A stretch of 64,000 nucleotides of DNA from contig NC_011566.1 in assembly GCF_000014885.1 (NCBI RefSeq), forward strand, positions 4,710,501-4,774,500, written 5' to 3'. Both the position numbers and the translations under genes were made by a program. Source of the stretch: Shewanella piezotolerans WP3. GTDB taxonomy: Bacteria > Pseudomonadota > Gammaproteobacteria > Enterobacterales > Shewanellaceae. Numbering within the stretch: position 1 is the first letter of the stretch; the number at the start of each line of letters is the position of its first letter. The notes under the pieces are model-generated. The model had not been told where the DNA came from. It did not search any database and saw only the letters and a program-made list of their open reading frames with translations. Below, one piece after another: positions 1-9,300 of this stretch.

Positions 1-4
1 TCAT
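1..4 (-). CDS. Start codon of a gene leaving the window on the left
   Basis: Only the ATG (complement of 2-4) is inside the window. It is preceded on the minus strand by AGGAG (12-16) at 7-nt spacing, a strong Shine-Dalgarno, which is why a gene start is called. The 400 bp upstream contain Fur-box-like sites (190-221, 379-397 and a weaker one at 75-90), so an iron-responsive gene such as a TonB-dependent receptor is a reasonable guess. The product cannot be seen. Confidence 0.45.
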
Positions 5-189
5 AAGTCCACTCCTAACACCTAAAGTAACAGCACAAGTACTAAATAGTTGGTACACCAGCTTAATAAATCTCAGACAACTATTCTCATAATAAAATGG
101 TGCATTATTAGTAATGCTATCATGCGAACAGCAAATCAATTAAGTAAAACCTAGCTAACTACAAGCTCCATAGACACATATTACCTTTC

Positions 190-221
190 AACTTAACGAT
201 AATGATTATTATCGTTAAGTT
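190..221. promoter_or_regulatory. Fur-box-like perfect inverted repeat
   Basis: Arms of 14 bp (190-203 and 208-221) are perfectly complementary around a 4-bp centre. The core at 198-213 reads GATAATGATTATTATC. It matches about 14 of 19 positions of the classical Fur consensus by eye. It lies about 190 bp upstream of the gene that starts at position 4. Fur control is inferred from the motif only. Confidence 0.5.
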
Positions 222-378
222 TGTAAGCCATTGGTATTCCGTACGTTTTTCGACTTAATCTGGCTTAACTTCACGGTAACCGTAAGTTACAACCACTTCA
301 CTACAGGTTCTAATTCGGCTCAACCTAGTGAACCTGGAGCGATTATGCTATTGCCACTATATCGTGTTCAAGTACGAA

Positions 379-397
379 CATAATGATTATCATGAAG
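379..397. promoter_or_regulatory. Second Fur-box-like site
   Basis: The core ATAATGATTATCAT gives roughly 14 of 19 matches to the Fur consensus by eye. It lies just beyond the stop codon of the NYN gene (stop at 400-402). Two such sites in the same 400-bp gap strengthen the case for Fur control of the leftward gene. Confidence 0.4.
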
Positions 398-399
398 TC

Positions 400-1137
400 T
401 CACGATGACAGTCTCTTAGCTTGCTGCTTCGCTCTCTTGATATCACGTATCCAAATCACTGAGCCTTGAGTCATCTTCGATTCAAACAGATCAATTGCAG
501 CAAAGAGATCGCTTAGTTTTTTAAAGCCGTAGTTTCGCTGATCAAAAGATGCTTGATTAGAGATATGTGAACCAATTGGACCAAGCATAGCCCACCCATC
601 ATCCTCTTCAACAGCCTCAATCGCCTGCCTTAAAAGACTAATAAGCTTATTATCCTTGTTCAGGCTTTTATCAAACTTCGGTAACCCTTCGACACTTTGT
701 TCGTATTCGTCTAGATATAGGAAGCGGGAACAACTGTTTACGAATGCACTTGGTGCCTTACGCTCACCAAAACCAATCAAGAATTTTCCATCTGCGAGCG
801 CTCTAGTTACTAGGGGAGTGAAATCACAATCAGATGACACCAGACATATGATATCGACATCTTTGGTATAGAGGATATCCATAGCATCGATAACCAAAGC
901 TATGTCTGTGGCGTTCTTGCCTTTAGTGAGATCGAACTGCTGGATAGGCTGAATCGCATATTCATGCAATACATCTTCCCATGGCTTGATGTTAGAGCTT
1001 TTCCAATTACCATATGCCCTGCGTATGTTAACGACACCATACTTTGCCAGCTCTGACAGGATCACATCAACTTTTGCAGCAGGCGCATTATCTGCATCAA
1101 TAAAAAGTGCTATTTTTTCCTTATCCTTCATTAGCAT
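400..1137 (-). CDS. NYN-domain predicted RNase with C-terminal LOTUS/OST-HTH domain
   Basis: This is a 245-aa member of the NYN (LabA/DUF88) family, PIN-like metal-dependent RNases. Acidic motifs are visible in order: FIDADNAP near residue 12, a TDIALVIDAMD block near residue 77 and VSSDCDFTPL near residue 100. Residues of about 165-235 resemble a LOTUS/OST-HTH domain (LLRQAI...GWAMLGPIGSHI...FGFKKLSDLF type), which in the family binds RNA. The start is ATG at 1137, with AGGAGG at 1149-1154 (11-nt spacing); an in-frame ATG at 1131 behind AAGGA is a possible alternative. It follows the HNH gene by 46 bp on the same strand, so it is probably the third gene of the Septu-like operon. NYN-LOTUS proteins also occur alone, so a role in defence is inferred from context. 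Confidence 0.8.
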   Translation of the reverse strand: MLMKDKEKIALFIDADNAPAAKVDVILSELAKYGVVNIRRAYGNWKSSNIKPWEDVLHEYAIQPIQQFDLTKGKNATDIALVIDAMDILYTKDVDIICLVSSDCDFTPLVTRALADGKFLIGFGERKAPSAFVNSCSRFLYLDEYEQSVEGLPKFDKSLNKDNKLISLLRQAIEAVEEDDGWAMLGPIGSHISNQASFDQRNYGFKKLSDLFAAIDLFESKMTQGSVIWIRDIKRAKQQAKRLSS

Positions 1138-1183
1138 TCCTTGCTTTACCTCCTAAAATAGGACTTCATCTCAATCGTACTAA

Positions 1184-1801
1184 TTAAGCTAAATCACCGG
1201 ATGTATTTGGGTAAGATACGTGATTTAACAGGGCTTCTTTCACTTCATCTATATCTTTAAATACAGTAAGCCAAACTGACCAAAACCCTTCCTCTGCCAA
1301 AAGCAAAATTTCATCAAGAGTTTGACAGCCATCAACAAACTTTCTTTTTGCTATATCAGCACTTTTAAACTTTCTTCTTCGAGCTAGATTCAGTGTCTTT
1401 TGAGGCTGGTTTTTATCATCTAAACAAACTAATTCAATCGTATTTTGTACGATCAGCTCAATATCGTCAGCTAAACCATCGGCAGGAGTAACTCTTCCAT
1501 CTTCCAAATATTTCAAAAGCCCAAACGTATTATGCGTATCTGGCCACATGTACCCTTCACGATTATCATTCTTTGACTTTTTGAAGTCTCTATTACATCT
1601 TGGACAACCTAACAATAAGTTTCCCCATTCGACTTCAAGGTGTAGATTTTTTGACTTTGGCGCGACATGCTCAACATCCAGTTTATCCTGCCGTTCACAA
1701 TAAGAGCAGTAGCCTCCAAAATTTTCAATGAGTGGTTTGAGGTAACTCTTGTAATTTACATATAGTTGACCGGTATACACAGGACGAGAAACAGGCCTCA
1801 T
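1184..1801 (-). CDS. ptuB: HNH endonuclease, PtuB-like (Septu / retron-associated type)
   Basis: This is a 205-aa HNH nuclease. A zinc-binding CSYC pair near residue 33 and a second CPRC pair near residue 66 bracket the catalytic VEHVAPKS segment (DVEHV, histidine near residue 45) and the GNLLLGCPRCN block typical of the retron/Septu HNH family. The C-terminal half is mostly helical with no recognisable second domain. The start ATG (1799-1801) overlaps the TGA of the ATPase as ATGA, so translation is coupled and the two proteins are probably made together. In the Septu family PtuA and PtuB form a complex that cleaves nucleic acid during phage infection. The function here is assigned by family and gene order. 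Confidence 0.82.
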   Translation of the reverse strand: MRPVSRPVYTGQLYVNYKSYLKPLIENFGGYCSYCERQDKLDVEHVAPKSKNLHLEVEWGNLLLGCPRCNRDFKKSKNDNREGYMWPDTHNTFGLLKYLEDGRVTPADGLADDIELIVQNTIELVCLDDKNQPQKTLNLARRRKFKSADIAKRKFVDGCQTLDEILLLAEEGFWSVWLTVFKDIDEVKEALLNHVSYPNTSGDLA

Positions 1802-3099
1802 ACTTTACTCTCTTTTGTTCGGCGCTCTGACTTCAGAAGTGCGCTCTCTACAGGGCTATCACCAAATAAGTCCTCTATCTCATCCAACCTCTTTTCTATT
1901 TTTTGCACTTTTATAGACTCCCGATCAACTCCCGCGTCAAGTAGCCTATAATACTCATCCGCTAACTCCATTCGTTCATTGAACTTTGCGCTACGCTGTA
2001 TCCCCTCAAGACCCATGAAGTCTTCAACAATATCTTCGACGCTAAGCTCTTTTTCTAAAGATGGACTATCCTCTGGATCTTCTTGATCTAGGTCCACTAA
2101 CTTTCCAGTTTTAACAGACTGAATAATGAAGGGTGAATGTGTTGTAACCACAAACTGAGCTTTTGGAAAAGTATTAATGAGTTTAGGTAAGAATTCTCGT
2201 TGCCATTCCGGGTGTAAATGAAGGTCAACCTCATCAATTAGAATCATACCTCTGGTCTGAAGTGGATCTTCCATGAAAGGGTTAGCTTCAGCCATTCGAG
2301 CAGCAATATCCATTACCATTGCTAAAGTAGTACGATATCCATCACTTAACTGCTCAATTTTAAGCTCTCTGGTTTCATCATCGTGTAACCAATCAACCAT
2401 AAGGCCTGCAGGAGCGATAGTTCTAGGGTTACGGAACTCCGGCATCATTTTGCTTACTGCATTCCGGATAGACTTCAATTCTGGCACTTCTATATCGAAA
2501 GACCGCTGTTCTTTTTGCAGCCTGCTTTCCTTATCTTCTAAATAATAAAAGTATTCGACAAACCGCTTAAAATTAGTGCGACTCTCTAATGCGCCCGACA
2601 AAGACTCAAAGCGGGGAAATTTTTTACTAAACCCTCGCTTTCTTTGAGGAATATCGAACACTCCCCGTCCGGTACCATAGTAGATAAAAATTGGAAGATC
2701 GTATTTACCACCTTCATTATGAGCATCAACGAATTGATCAACGTATTCGTGTAGGCGCTTTATGCCTACACCTTCAGGAATGCTACTCAGAGTTTTTTTT
2801 GTTTGATCTCGACGCTCGGTACGATCCCATTCGACACCATTAGTGGCACGACAGTAAATTCGCATATAGGCAGGCTTTTGACCATCCGGGAATACCAAAA
2901 AATCAGTATCTTTAGGGTTATGTCCTGAAACACCTGGTAACCGAGTGAGAAACTGACCTAAGTTTGTAGCTACGGCATCCAGTACGCTAGACTTACCAGC
3001 ACCATTACGGGCAATTAACACGGTGAGCCTCGGATCAAATTGCAGCTCAAAGTCTTCAAAAGAGCGAAAGTTTGTGAGTTTTAACGTGTCAATTATCAC
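1798..3099 (-). CDS. ptuA: AAA/ABC-type ATPase, PtuA-like (Septu)
   Basis: This is a 433-aa SMC/RecF-like ATPase. The opening DTLKLTNFRSFEDFEL is the usual start of the family, followed by Walker A ARNGAGKSS (residues 30-38), an ABC-like signature LSDGYRT in the middle, Walker B MILIDEVDLHLHP, and the H-switch VTTHSPF. There is no TOPRIM domain, which separates it from OLD nucleases and fits PtuA. The start is GTG at 3099, chosen because the conserved N-terminus begins there; the RBS is weak. It is the first gene of the operon ptuA-ptuB-NYN. A 7-bp inverted repeat with a 4-bp loop (3156-3173) lies about 60 bp upstream and may be an operator. Confidence 0.82.
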   Translation of the reverse strand: MIIDTLKLTNFRSFEDFELQFDPRLTVLIARNGAGKSSVLDAVATNLGQFLTRLPGVSGHNPKDTDFLVFPDGQKPAYMRIYCRATNGVEWDRTERRDQTKKTLSSIPEGVGIKRLHEYVDQFVDAHNEGGKYDLPIFIYYGTGRGVFDIPQRKRGFSKKFPRFESLSGALESRTNFKRFVEYFYYLEDKESRLQKEQRSFDIEVPELKSIRNAVSKMMPEFRNPRTIAPAGLMVDWLHDDETRELKIEQLSDGYRTTLAMVMDIAARMAEANPFMEDPLQTRGMILIDEVDLHLHPEWQREFLPKLINTFPKAQFVVTTHSPFIIQSVKTGKLVDLDQEDPEDSPSLEKELSVEDIVEDFMGLEGIQRSAKFNERMELADEYYRLLDAGVDRESIKVQKIEKRLDEIEDLFGDSPVESALLKSERRTKESKV

Positions 3100-3872
3100 T
3101 AAAAATTACCGTTCAGTTTTCTATTACATAAATCATATCATGTTGTCTTCACAGGTTTTATCTTTTGATAAAATATATAAGCCCTTACTTAGAATACTCA
3201 ACCTCTAAAGCTATATAAAATCACTAGCCAAAGATAATAAATGTAGTATTTTCATCAACTAAATAACTAAAACCATTGCCGCCACCGACTAAGAATAAAA
3301 CTCGGTTTCCAGACTAATACTGATTAGTTGCAACATTCACAGGAGTTGAGTCTTAAGTTTGATAAAGTAGTTTTCTATAGCTGGTGATTCAAAGCAATCA
3401 AGGCTCGAGCATACTTTAAGCGATTATTATTGGAACAAAATATTACCTCTGTAATTATCAACCCTGCGGGCCTTTTTTGGGATTTATCCTTTAGTTAATC
3501 GCTAAAATCATGCTGCCAAAGCATGTACATCACAAAGGGCCGCAAACGAGTGATATCAATACCGTGATAATTACTGTTACCGTTAAATTGGTTATCCTTC
3601 TAGTAGCAAATTCATAGTTATAGCTTTCATCGTTAATTCATTATTAGACAAATTTGCTAAAGCTCTATTCGTGATCGCCGACTTTTGGTTACATTAGTTT
3701 GGACAAAATGAAGTAAACTACAATGTATTTTCGAGTGCATTTCCTTATAAAAAAGCCGAATCATAGAGACTCGGCTTAAACTCAAAACGATCTTGCACTA
3801 TAAGATTGTCTGACTAAACATAGGCTATCAGAGTCCTCTAATTCGGGGCCTCTGAAATACAACGTAGCCCCG
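3100..3872. other. 773-bp AT-rich gap between two defence units
   Basis: No credible gene was found on either strand. It must hold the promoter of the ptuA operon at its left side and the terminator of the DUF262 gene at its right side. A short G+C-rich hairpin followed by a T-run near 3463-3477 looks like a stranded terminator fragment. No integrase remnant or attachment repeat was recognised. Confidence 0.6.
3749..3777 (-). terminator. Rho-independent terminator of the DUF262 operon
   Basis: On the minus strand the stem AAGCCGA/TCGGCTT (3771-3777 with 3753-3759) is followed by a T-run (complement of 3749-3754). It lies about 95 bp beyond the stop codon of the 838-aa DUF262 gene. Confidence 0.75.
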
Positions 3873-6389
3873 CTAGTCATCACTGAATTTCATCAACTGA
3901 GTACAAAGTTCACATATTTTTGTCAACGCATGCATATGATCTGTACAATAACAGACATGACTCTCAACGCTACATGTCCAATCTTCAGGCTGATAACCTT
4001 GCAAATCAGCAATTCCTGTAAAGCCACAGAACACCAAGGCACTCTTTAGCTCATCAGGGAACGGGGTTGATTCATCATTATTAAGATAGAAAAGGAAGAT
4101 GTACTGATCATCCCAGTACCATACCTTTAACACAAACTCTTGCTCATTGACGTAAGCCCCACTAAAGATTAGAGAAGCGAACTCTTCACCACTACGAACG
4201 CTTTTGTAGCTTCTGATGCTGAAAGGGGGAGTATGTAATCCGCGATCTATTAACTCTAACTCTAAGTATTTGGAATAAAGTTCACTTTGATAGTGATTTC
4301 GCCGAGATTCATGTAATAGCACTACCTCACTTGAATTTTTTGCAATAAACCCCTGATTACAAAGTCTAAATAACTCTGGTTTGGCAATCAACATAGTACG
4401 CCAGTTAAATGGCCGCTCTTTCAATCCTTCGGCACAAATGGTTTCTAAACCAGCCCTTAAATCGCAAAGGTCAAAAGACGGATCATCCAGTACTGCTTTC
4501 ACATGTTTTTGCCGTTCATTCCACAAACTTGTTTCTAGAAGAGGAAGGCGTAGAAGGCGACGCCAGGAATGATCACGGTCAACGTTTCCTTTATTTGTAC
4601 GCGAACTAAGAAGGTTAAATTTACCTGGACTTGTCGAAGTTAGGTAGTCTCCTTTCGAAAGCACAGCACGCTCCCAAGCAAAATTCAATGCCTCAGAGCT
4701 ATGTGCTATTTTACTAAATAATGCAGATGCGCAATCGGCATAGTGTTTGAATTGCTCAAAATAGCTTTCCCCTCCATCAAGCCAGCCAACATTTTCATGC
4801 TCATTAAAATAGTCCACTATGCCGCTAAACTTTAATACAAAGCCAATTTGTCCTTTGAAGAATTTATGCTTTTCGAGTTCAACAATGGCCACCTCCCACT
4901 CAGGAGACTTCATCAACAGGTGTGCTTTCAGTTTCTCTTCAAATACCTGAGCAGCAAGAAAACCTTTTACCGATACATTTTGGATGAGCTGATTGAGAAT
5001 AGTACCATCCATTTGGGCCATGTCGCTGATAGCCTGCAGAGCCCTGTGATAATCATCCACCGAGTTGATGATGGTGTTTTCTGTAAGGTTGAAAACAACC
5101 CGCATCCAGGACAATAACTCTGCTCCAGCCTTACCGTTTGCCACCCCAGTATAAAAGGCATGGAACCTCAGCTTTTCCGGCAAGCTTGAACGATTGGCAA
5201 TGATCTTTTCAAATACAACTTCTTCGTCATAGTATCTATTGCTATCCAAGTACTTAGCTATGCCTGAGCAAGCGTTGACGTTACCGTGTAGCAGATCCAA
5301 TTGTGTTATCAATTCAATGATCAGGGCTTGAGGCAAGAACCTATACTGCTCGTATTCTAAAAAGGATAATCTCTTGACTCTACCACCTAAACCAAACAAA
5401 CGTTTCTTTAAACTATAGCTATCCTCTGTATCCTGCAGTAGAAGGAAGTTGGCAGCACATAGGGCAATAAAGTTCATCAGCTCATCATCATAGGTCTCAT
5501 CCTGCGACGCTACATTACGGTAACGCCAAAACAGATCTGCCCAATCTGTATCAATTTTATGAATGAAATAGTCATAGCCAGACACTGGAGCATCCTTGAA
5601 ACTCAATCGATATTCCGGCCACTCTCCTGTGAATGACTTAATAGTCTTTTCCAGCCTCGCCTTAAAGTTCTCAAAGTTCGTCAGAGGCTTTCCTCTGGCA
5701 TTCATTTTGATGTACAAATCATCCGTGAGTTTAAACTCAGCAAGGTTAAGGAATCGAAACGTAATTACCGGGTTTTCTCTATCGATAAGCTTATCAAAGT
5801 AATCTGCATTCCCAGAAAATTGACTGTGAATCGCATCCAGCATCATCAGCATTGAACTGATGGTAGGGTCACTTTCCCATGACAAATAGAACCACGCCCG
5901 ATCTTTAATCGTTTTGCTCAAACACTCAATACTCGATTCCATTAGCAAAGCACTGAAATCTATGTCATTGGTAACCAATGCATTGCAAAACTCTCTCGAG
6001 CTGCTACGTGTTTCATAGGTAAAATAAGAGATGCCATCTGTACTTAATTCCTGCCGGAAGGATTCTCCCTGACAGTTAATTTGTGCAAGATACCAATGCA
6101 GCAAAAAAAGGGTTGTCAATCGCTGCTGACCGTCCAGTGGCGTGAAGGTATCCCGCCCACAAGTATTGGTGGTCACACTGCCATAAACAAAGTCTAAATC
6201 CCTAAAAGGTTCCCCCTTTTCCAAATAGTCGTGCAAGGCCTGCAAAAAAGTATCCCGAACCTCTGCAACCCGTCCTTGGGCATAATCCCGCTGTATAATA
6301 GGAATCTCTACTTTCATATTCTTTTGATCAAACAACTGGTAGAAACTGAGTCGCTCGCCCGAACTTGCATTGATTGCCATATTACTCAT
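3873..6389 (-). CDS. DUF262 protein, long form without an HNH domain (GmrSD-like)
   Basis: This is an 838-aa protein with an N-terminal DUF262 domain. IPIIQRDYAQG (residues 29-39) matches the QRxY motif, and PLDGQQRLTT (about 85-95) is the DGQQR motif that in GmrS-like proteins belongs to a ParB/sulfiredoxin-fold nucleotide hydrolase. The remaining 700 residues are helical. They contain a conserved-looking MNARGKPLTNFENFKARLE segment but no DUF1524/HNH nuclease motif that I can see. It is therefore probably the NTPase or specificity partner of the next protein. Its start overlaps the upstream DUF262-DUF1524 frame by 8 bp. Known relatives restrict modified (glucosylated or hydroxymethylated) phage DNA; that activity is only inferred here. 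Confidence 0.8.
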   Translation of the reverse strand: MSNMAINASSGERLSFYQLFDQKNMKVEIPIIQRDYAQGRVAEVRDTFLQALHDYLEKGEPFRDLDFVYGSVTTNTCGRDTFTPLDGQQRLTTLFLLHWYLAQINCQGESFRQELSTDGISYFTYETRSSSREFCNALVTNDIDFSALLMESSIECLSKTIKDRAWFYLSWESDPTISSMLMMLDAIHSQFSGNADYFDKLIDRENPVITFRFLNLAEFKLTDDLYIKMNARGKPLTNFENFKARLEKTIKSFTGEWPEYRLSFKDAPVSGYDYFIHKIDTDWADLFWRYRNVASQDETYDDELMNFIALCAANFLLLQDTEDSYSLKKRLFGLGGRVKRLSFLEYEQYRFLPQALIIELITQLDLLHGNVNACSGIAKYLDSNRYYDEEVVFEKIIANRSSLPEKLRFHAFYTGVANGKAGAELLSWMRVVFNLTENTIINSVDDYHRALQAISDMAQMDGTILNQLIQNVSVKGFLAAQVFEEKLKAHLLMKSPEWEVAIVELEKHKFFKGQIGFVLKFSGIVDYFNEHENVGWLDGGESYFEQFKHYADCASALFSKIAHSSEALNFAWERAVLSKGDYLTSTSPGKFNLLSSRTNKGNVDRDHSWRRLLRLPLLETSLWNERQKHVKAVLDDPSFDLCDLRAGLETICAEGLKERPFNWRTMLIAKPELFRLCNQGFIAKNSSEVVLLHESRRNHYQSELYSKYLELELIDRGLHTPPFSIRSYKSVRSGEEFASLIFSGAYVNEQEFVLKVWYWDDQYIFLFYLNNDESTPFPDELKSALVFCGFTGIADLQGYQPEDWTCSVESHVCYCTDHMHALTKICELCTQLMKFSDD

Positions 6390-8041
6390 TCCCCTCTCCT
6401 TGTTCGGGCAAATACACCTTCAATATTTGACCTATCGCTTGTTGATAATCCTTGGCGTCCGATTCAGTCCAATGCATAAGCTCAATCACAGACTGGCTGT
6501 AATATTTTAAAAACACATTCTTGGTACAAATGGGAACAAAAACCCCTCGTTTGTCACTGTCTATAATGCGAGCACGTTTGATTGGAAATAGAGCATTTTT
6601 ATAGCTGCGATTAGTTGAAGAGTCTAGCAGTGTCAGGTTGCCCAACTGGTCTCTCCAGGACACATCTCCTTGCCCAAAATAACTAATTACCTCATTATGA
6701 AATCCGTCGAATCCATCATCAATACGGTCTTGAGCCAGCAGCTCTGTTGCCAAAGAAGCAAACTCCTGCTCTCTTTCTAAAGAAGCCCCTTTAAATCGAC
6801 TGCCATTAAAGTAAGCCTTTATACCCCTTAGCCACTCCTGACGATCAATACCTGCAGGTGCTGAATCTGTCTGAGACCGAATATGCTCGATATCCCACTT
6901 CTCTTGCTTATAACGGTCAAAGGGGAAACGCATATCAGCCTCTTGAGTAGACAATAAGGTTTGAATATTAAACAACAAAAGCAGCTTCTTGATACGGGAG
7001 TCGCGATATTCAAGCTCATCCAACTGGCAACTAACCTGACGGCGGATGCGCACTCTCAAATAGTTTTTGAAGTCCGTTTTGGTTGAGTCCACCCGTTCTG
7101 ACTCCGTTTTTAATTCCGCAACCCTCTCACCGCAATCCACTAAGAAGCCTATCAAGTGATACAGTTCCCGATCCTGGAACCATTCATCAAAGGTCAAGAA
7201 ATAGCGCTTAATTCCCTGCCACAGCAGCTCAATATCAACTGCATTGGCCTTAAAGTCATTATGAAACTGATGAAAAGTGAAAAATGACTCATCACTTGAC
7301 TTTTTACCCTTCATTAGGTCGAAGATGTACTCAATCCGGGTAGGGTAGTGCTTGCTTGAATTACTGGTGAAAGACCAGAATTCAGGCTCCTGCAGTCGCT
7401 TTTCTATGGCATCCCATTCGGTAGCAATTTGCAACTGCTTCAATCTAGCCTGATCATTGTGAAAGTGGCTACGCTGTAAAAAAAGAGCTTTAACCAACTC
7501 AGCATTGGTCAGAGGAATTTTGCCAATATTAATACGGGAAAAAACATCAATGGCATAATCGTTATTGACACATTCGTCACTTAAATCGTACCAAATAACC
7601 TTTACAGAACGCTCTTCGGGAGACTTAGCCAGTAGCGTCCCTAACAACTTGTTATTGTCATTGTAATCTTTCTCGATAAACCAGTTTTCAATGGCCTCGT
7701 AGGCTTGCACCATATGAAAGAAATCAATATTATCTGAACTAGACTCTACATGGATCCGCTGCAAAAATGCTTCACATTCCGGGCGAGTCTCATACTGTAG
7801 AACATACAAGTTTTTTTTGTAGGCATCCGTCAAGGGTCGCCTTAGGTGCTCCTGCTCCATAAAGTGTAAGATCAAACGTAGCGTCGTTAGCCTTTGCTGT
7901 CCATCTACTACCTGCCAACTATCCTCCCACCTCACCACAACCACAGGCTGAAGACAATAAAAGGCTGAATCGTTACTACCACTTTGTTGACTGAACTCCC
8001 AAATATCATCCAGCAACTCTTTAACCTGGATTGCGCCCCAT
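6382..8041 (-). pseudogene. DUF262-DUF1524 (GmrSD-type) nuclease, N-terminus removed at the IS3 element
   Basis: The open frame runs unbroken from the IS edge (8041) to a stop at 6382. The first residues after the IS are W-G-A-I-Q-V-K-E-L-L-D-D-I, i.e. just after the expected QRPYxW motif, so about 30-40 N-terminal residues are missing. DGQQRLTTLR is still present. The C-terminal DUF1524/HNH region is intact: WDIEHIRSQ, then the LGNLTLLDSSTNRSYKN block and FPIKRARI. The first possible start is a TTG at 8016, giving 544 aa without the QRxY motif. The sequence right of the IS does not encode the missing N-terminus, so insertion was accompanied by a deletion. It is probably inactive as a complete GmrSD-like enzyme, although the nuclease half could still be expressed. 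Confidence 0.75.
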
Positions 8042-8049
8042 TGTAGTGG

Positions 8050-8871
8050 TCAACTAATATTGGCCACGATCTTAGAGTTTAACCAAAACAATCGTTCTGA
8101 TTCATTAGGTGTCAGTCCGCCGTTATATTGGTGCGGGCGAAGCTGACAATAATATCCAATTATGTATCGTGTAATTTCTTGCTGAGCTTCAGCAAAGCTA
8201 CGATACCCTATTGGTGGTATCCATTCTGTCTTAAGGCTCCTAAAAAAGCGTTCCATTGGACTATTATCCCAACAGTTCCCACGTCGAGATAAACTTTGCT
8301 TGAGCTGATATCGCCATAATAGTTGTCGATATCTTCTGCTTGTATAGTGAGTCCCTTGATCGCTATGGAGCATAACACCTTTAGGTTTTCCACGACCTTC
8401 ATAGGCCATCGAAAGCGCTTTGCCCGTTAAACGGCTATCAGGTGATAACGACATAGCCCAGCCAATGACTTTACGAGCAAATAGATCAATCACAACCGCT
8501 AAGTACATCCAGCGGTTACCTGCCCACACGTAGGTGACATCACCAACCCAAACTTCATTCGGAGCGGTGACAGCGAATTGTCGACCTAGGTGATTAGGGA
8601 TTTCGATGTGCTCTAGTGTCGCTTTTCGGTATCTGTGCTTAGGTACCTGACAACTCACTATACCAAGCTCCTTCATCAGCTTAGTGGCGCGATAACGGCT
8701 TAACGAGATACCTTGCTGGCTAACCATATCTGCAACCGTCCTAGCTCCTGCCGAGCCGTTACTTGCAGTATGTACTTCGCTAACTAGACTTCGAAGCTTT
8801 ACTTTATCTGCGTTTATGGTTATTGGCCGTTTTCTCCAATACTTGTAACTACTACGATGAATACTGAACAC
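8050..8871 (-). CDS. IS3-family transposase OrfB (DDE integrase domain)
   Basis: Contains the rve-type catalytic core: D in GDVTYVW, D in MLHSDQGTHY, and E in NSPMERFFRSLK, plus the HTH_21-like N-terminus. The frame is open well upstream of the first possible start. The natural product is therefore an OrfAB fusion made by -1 frameshifting at the A7G slippery run (8960-8967), giving a protein of roughly 390 aa. Its stop codon lies inside the left terminal repeat, as is usual for the family. Nothing visible suggests inactivation. Confidence 0.9.
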   Translation of the reverse strand: MFSIHRSSYKYWRKRPITINADKVKLRSLVSEVHTASNGSAGARTVADMVSQQGISLSRYRATKLMKELGIVSCQVPKHRYRKATLEHIEIPNHLGRQFAVTAPNEVWVGDVTYVWAGNRWMYLAVVIDLFARKVIGWAMSLSPDSRLTGKALSMAYEGRGKPKGVMLHSDQGTHYTSRRYRQLLWRYQLKQSLSRRGNCWDNSPMERFFRSLKTEWIPPIGYRSFAEAQQEITRYIIGYYCQLRPHQYNGGLTPNESERLFWLNSKIVANIS

Positions 8872-8918
8872 TTCGCATAATGTTTTTATGCTGTAGCTCT
8901 GCCTGAGTTTCTCAATTA

Positions 8919-9227
8919 TTAAGAATTGTTCAGTGAGTCCGACATCAACAGAGCTGTGGCTTTTTTTAATATTTCGTTGTGCTCCTGGAGGCGAGCTAGT
9001 TGCTTTTTTAACTCTCGAATTTCAATTTGTTCTGGTGATATAGGTGATGCTTTAGGTTGCTTACCTTGTCGCTCTTCTCTTAATTGCCGAACCCACTTAT
9101 CCATGGTCGATTTACCCACGTTCATAGCTTGAGCGGCTTCAACAATTGAGTAATTTTGATCTAGCACTAATTGAGCTGATTCAAGTTTGAATTCTGCGCT
9201 AAAAAGTCTTCTTGTACGTTTCGTCAT
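8919..9227 (-). CDS. IS3-family OrfA (helix-turn-helix)
   Basis: This is a 102-aa protein starting MTKRTRRLFSAEFK, the common start of IS3-group OrfA proteins. An HTH around residues 20-55 (IVEAAQAMNVGKSTMDKWV) binds the terminal repeats, followed by a leucine-zipper segment (EIRELKKQLARLQEHNEILKK). ATG at 9227 has AGGTG 5 nt upstream. The slippery heptamer lies near its C-terminus, as expected for programmed frameshifting into orfB. Confidence 0.88.
   Translation of the reverse strand: MTKRTRRLFSAEFKLESAQLVLDQNYSIVEAAQAMNVGKSTMDKWVRQLREERQGKQPKASPISPEQIEIRELKKQLARLQEHNEILKKATALLMSDSLNNS
8960..8967 (-). other. Programmed -1 frameshift site of the IS3 element
   Basis: A run of seven A followed by G on the minus strand, within the codons for L-K-K-A of OrfA. 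Slipping back one base joins OrfA to the frame that continues without a stop into OrfB. Confidence 0.7.
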
Positions 9228-9300
9228 AGTGTCACCTGTTTACTTATGAGGTAATGATATCACCTCTAACTAGGTGGCCAAATTCACCGTACCACTACAA

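Larger units (their letters stand above)
8042..9299 (-). mobile_element. IS3-family insertion sequence, complete
   Basis: This 1258-bp element is bounded by imperfect 26-bp inverted repeats (8042-8067 and 9274-9299), both starting TGTAGTGGT and ending TTGGCCAC inwards. It carries orfA and orfB in the -1 frame relationship of IS3 elements, with all DDE residues present. Flanking bases (CAT on the left, AAT on the right) do not form a target-site duplication. The junctions were therefore probably altered by deletion or recombination after insertion. Confidence 0.9.
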
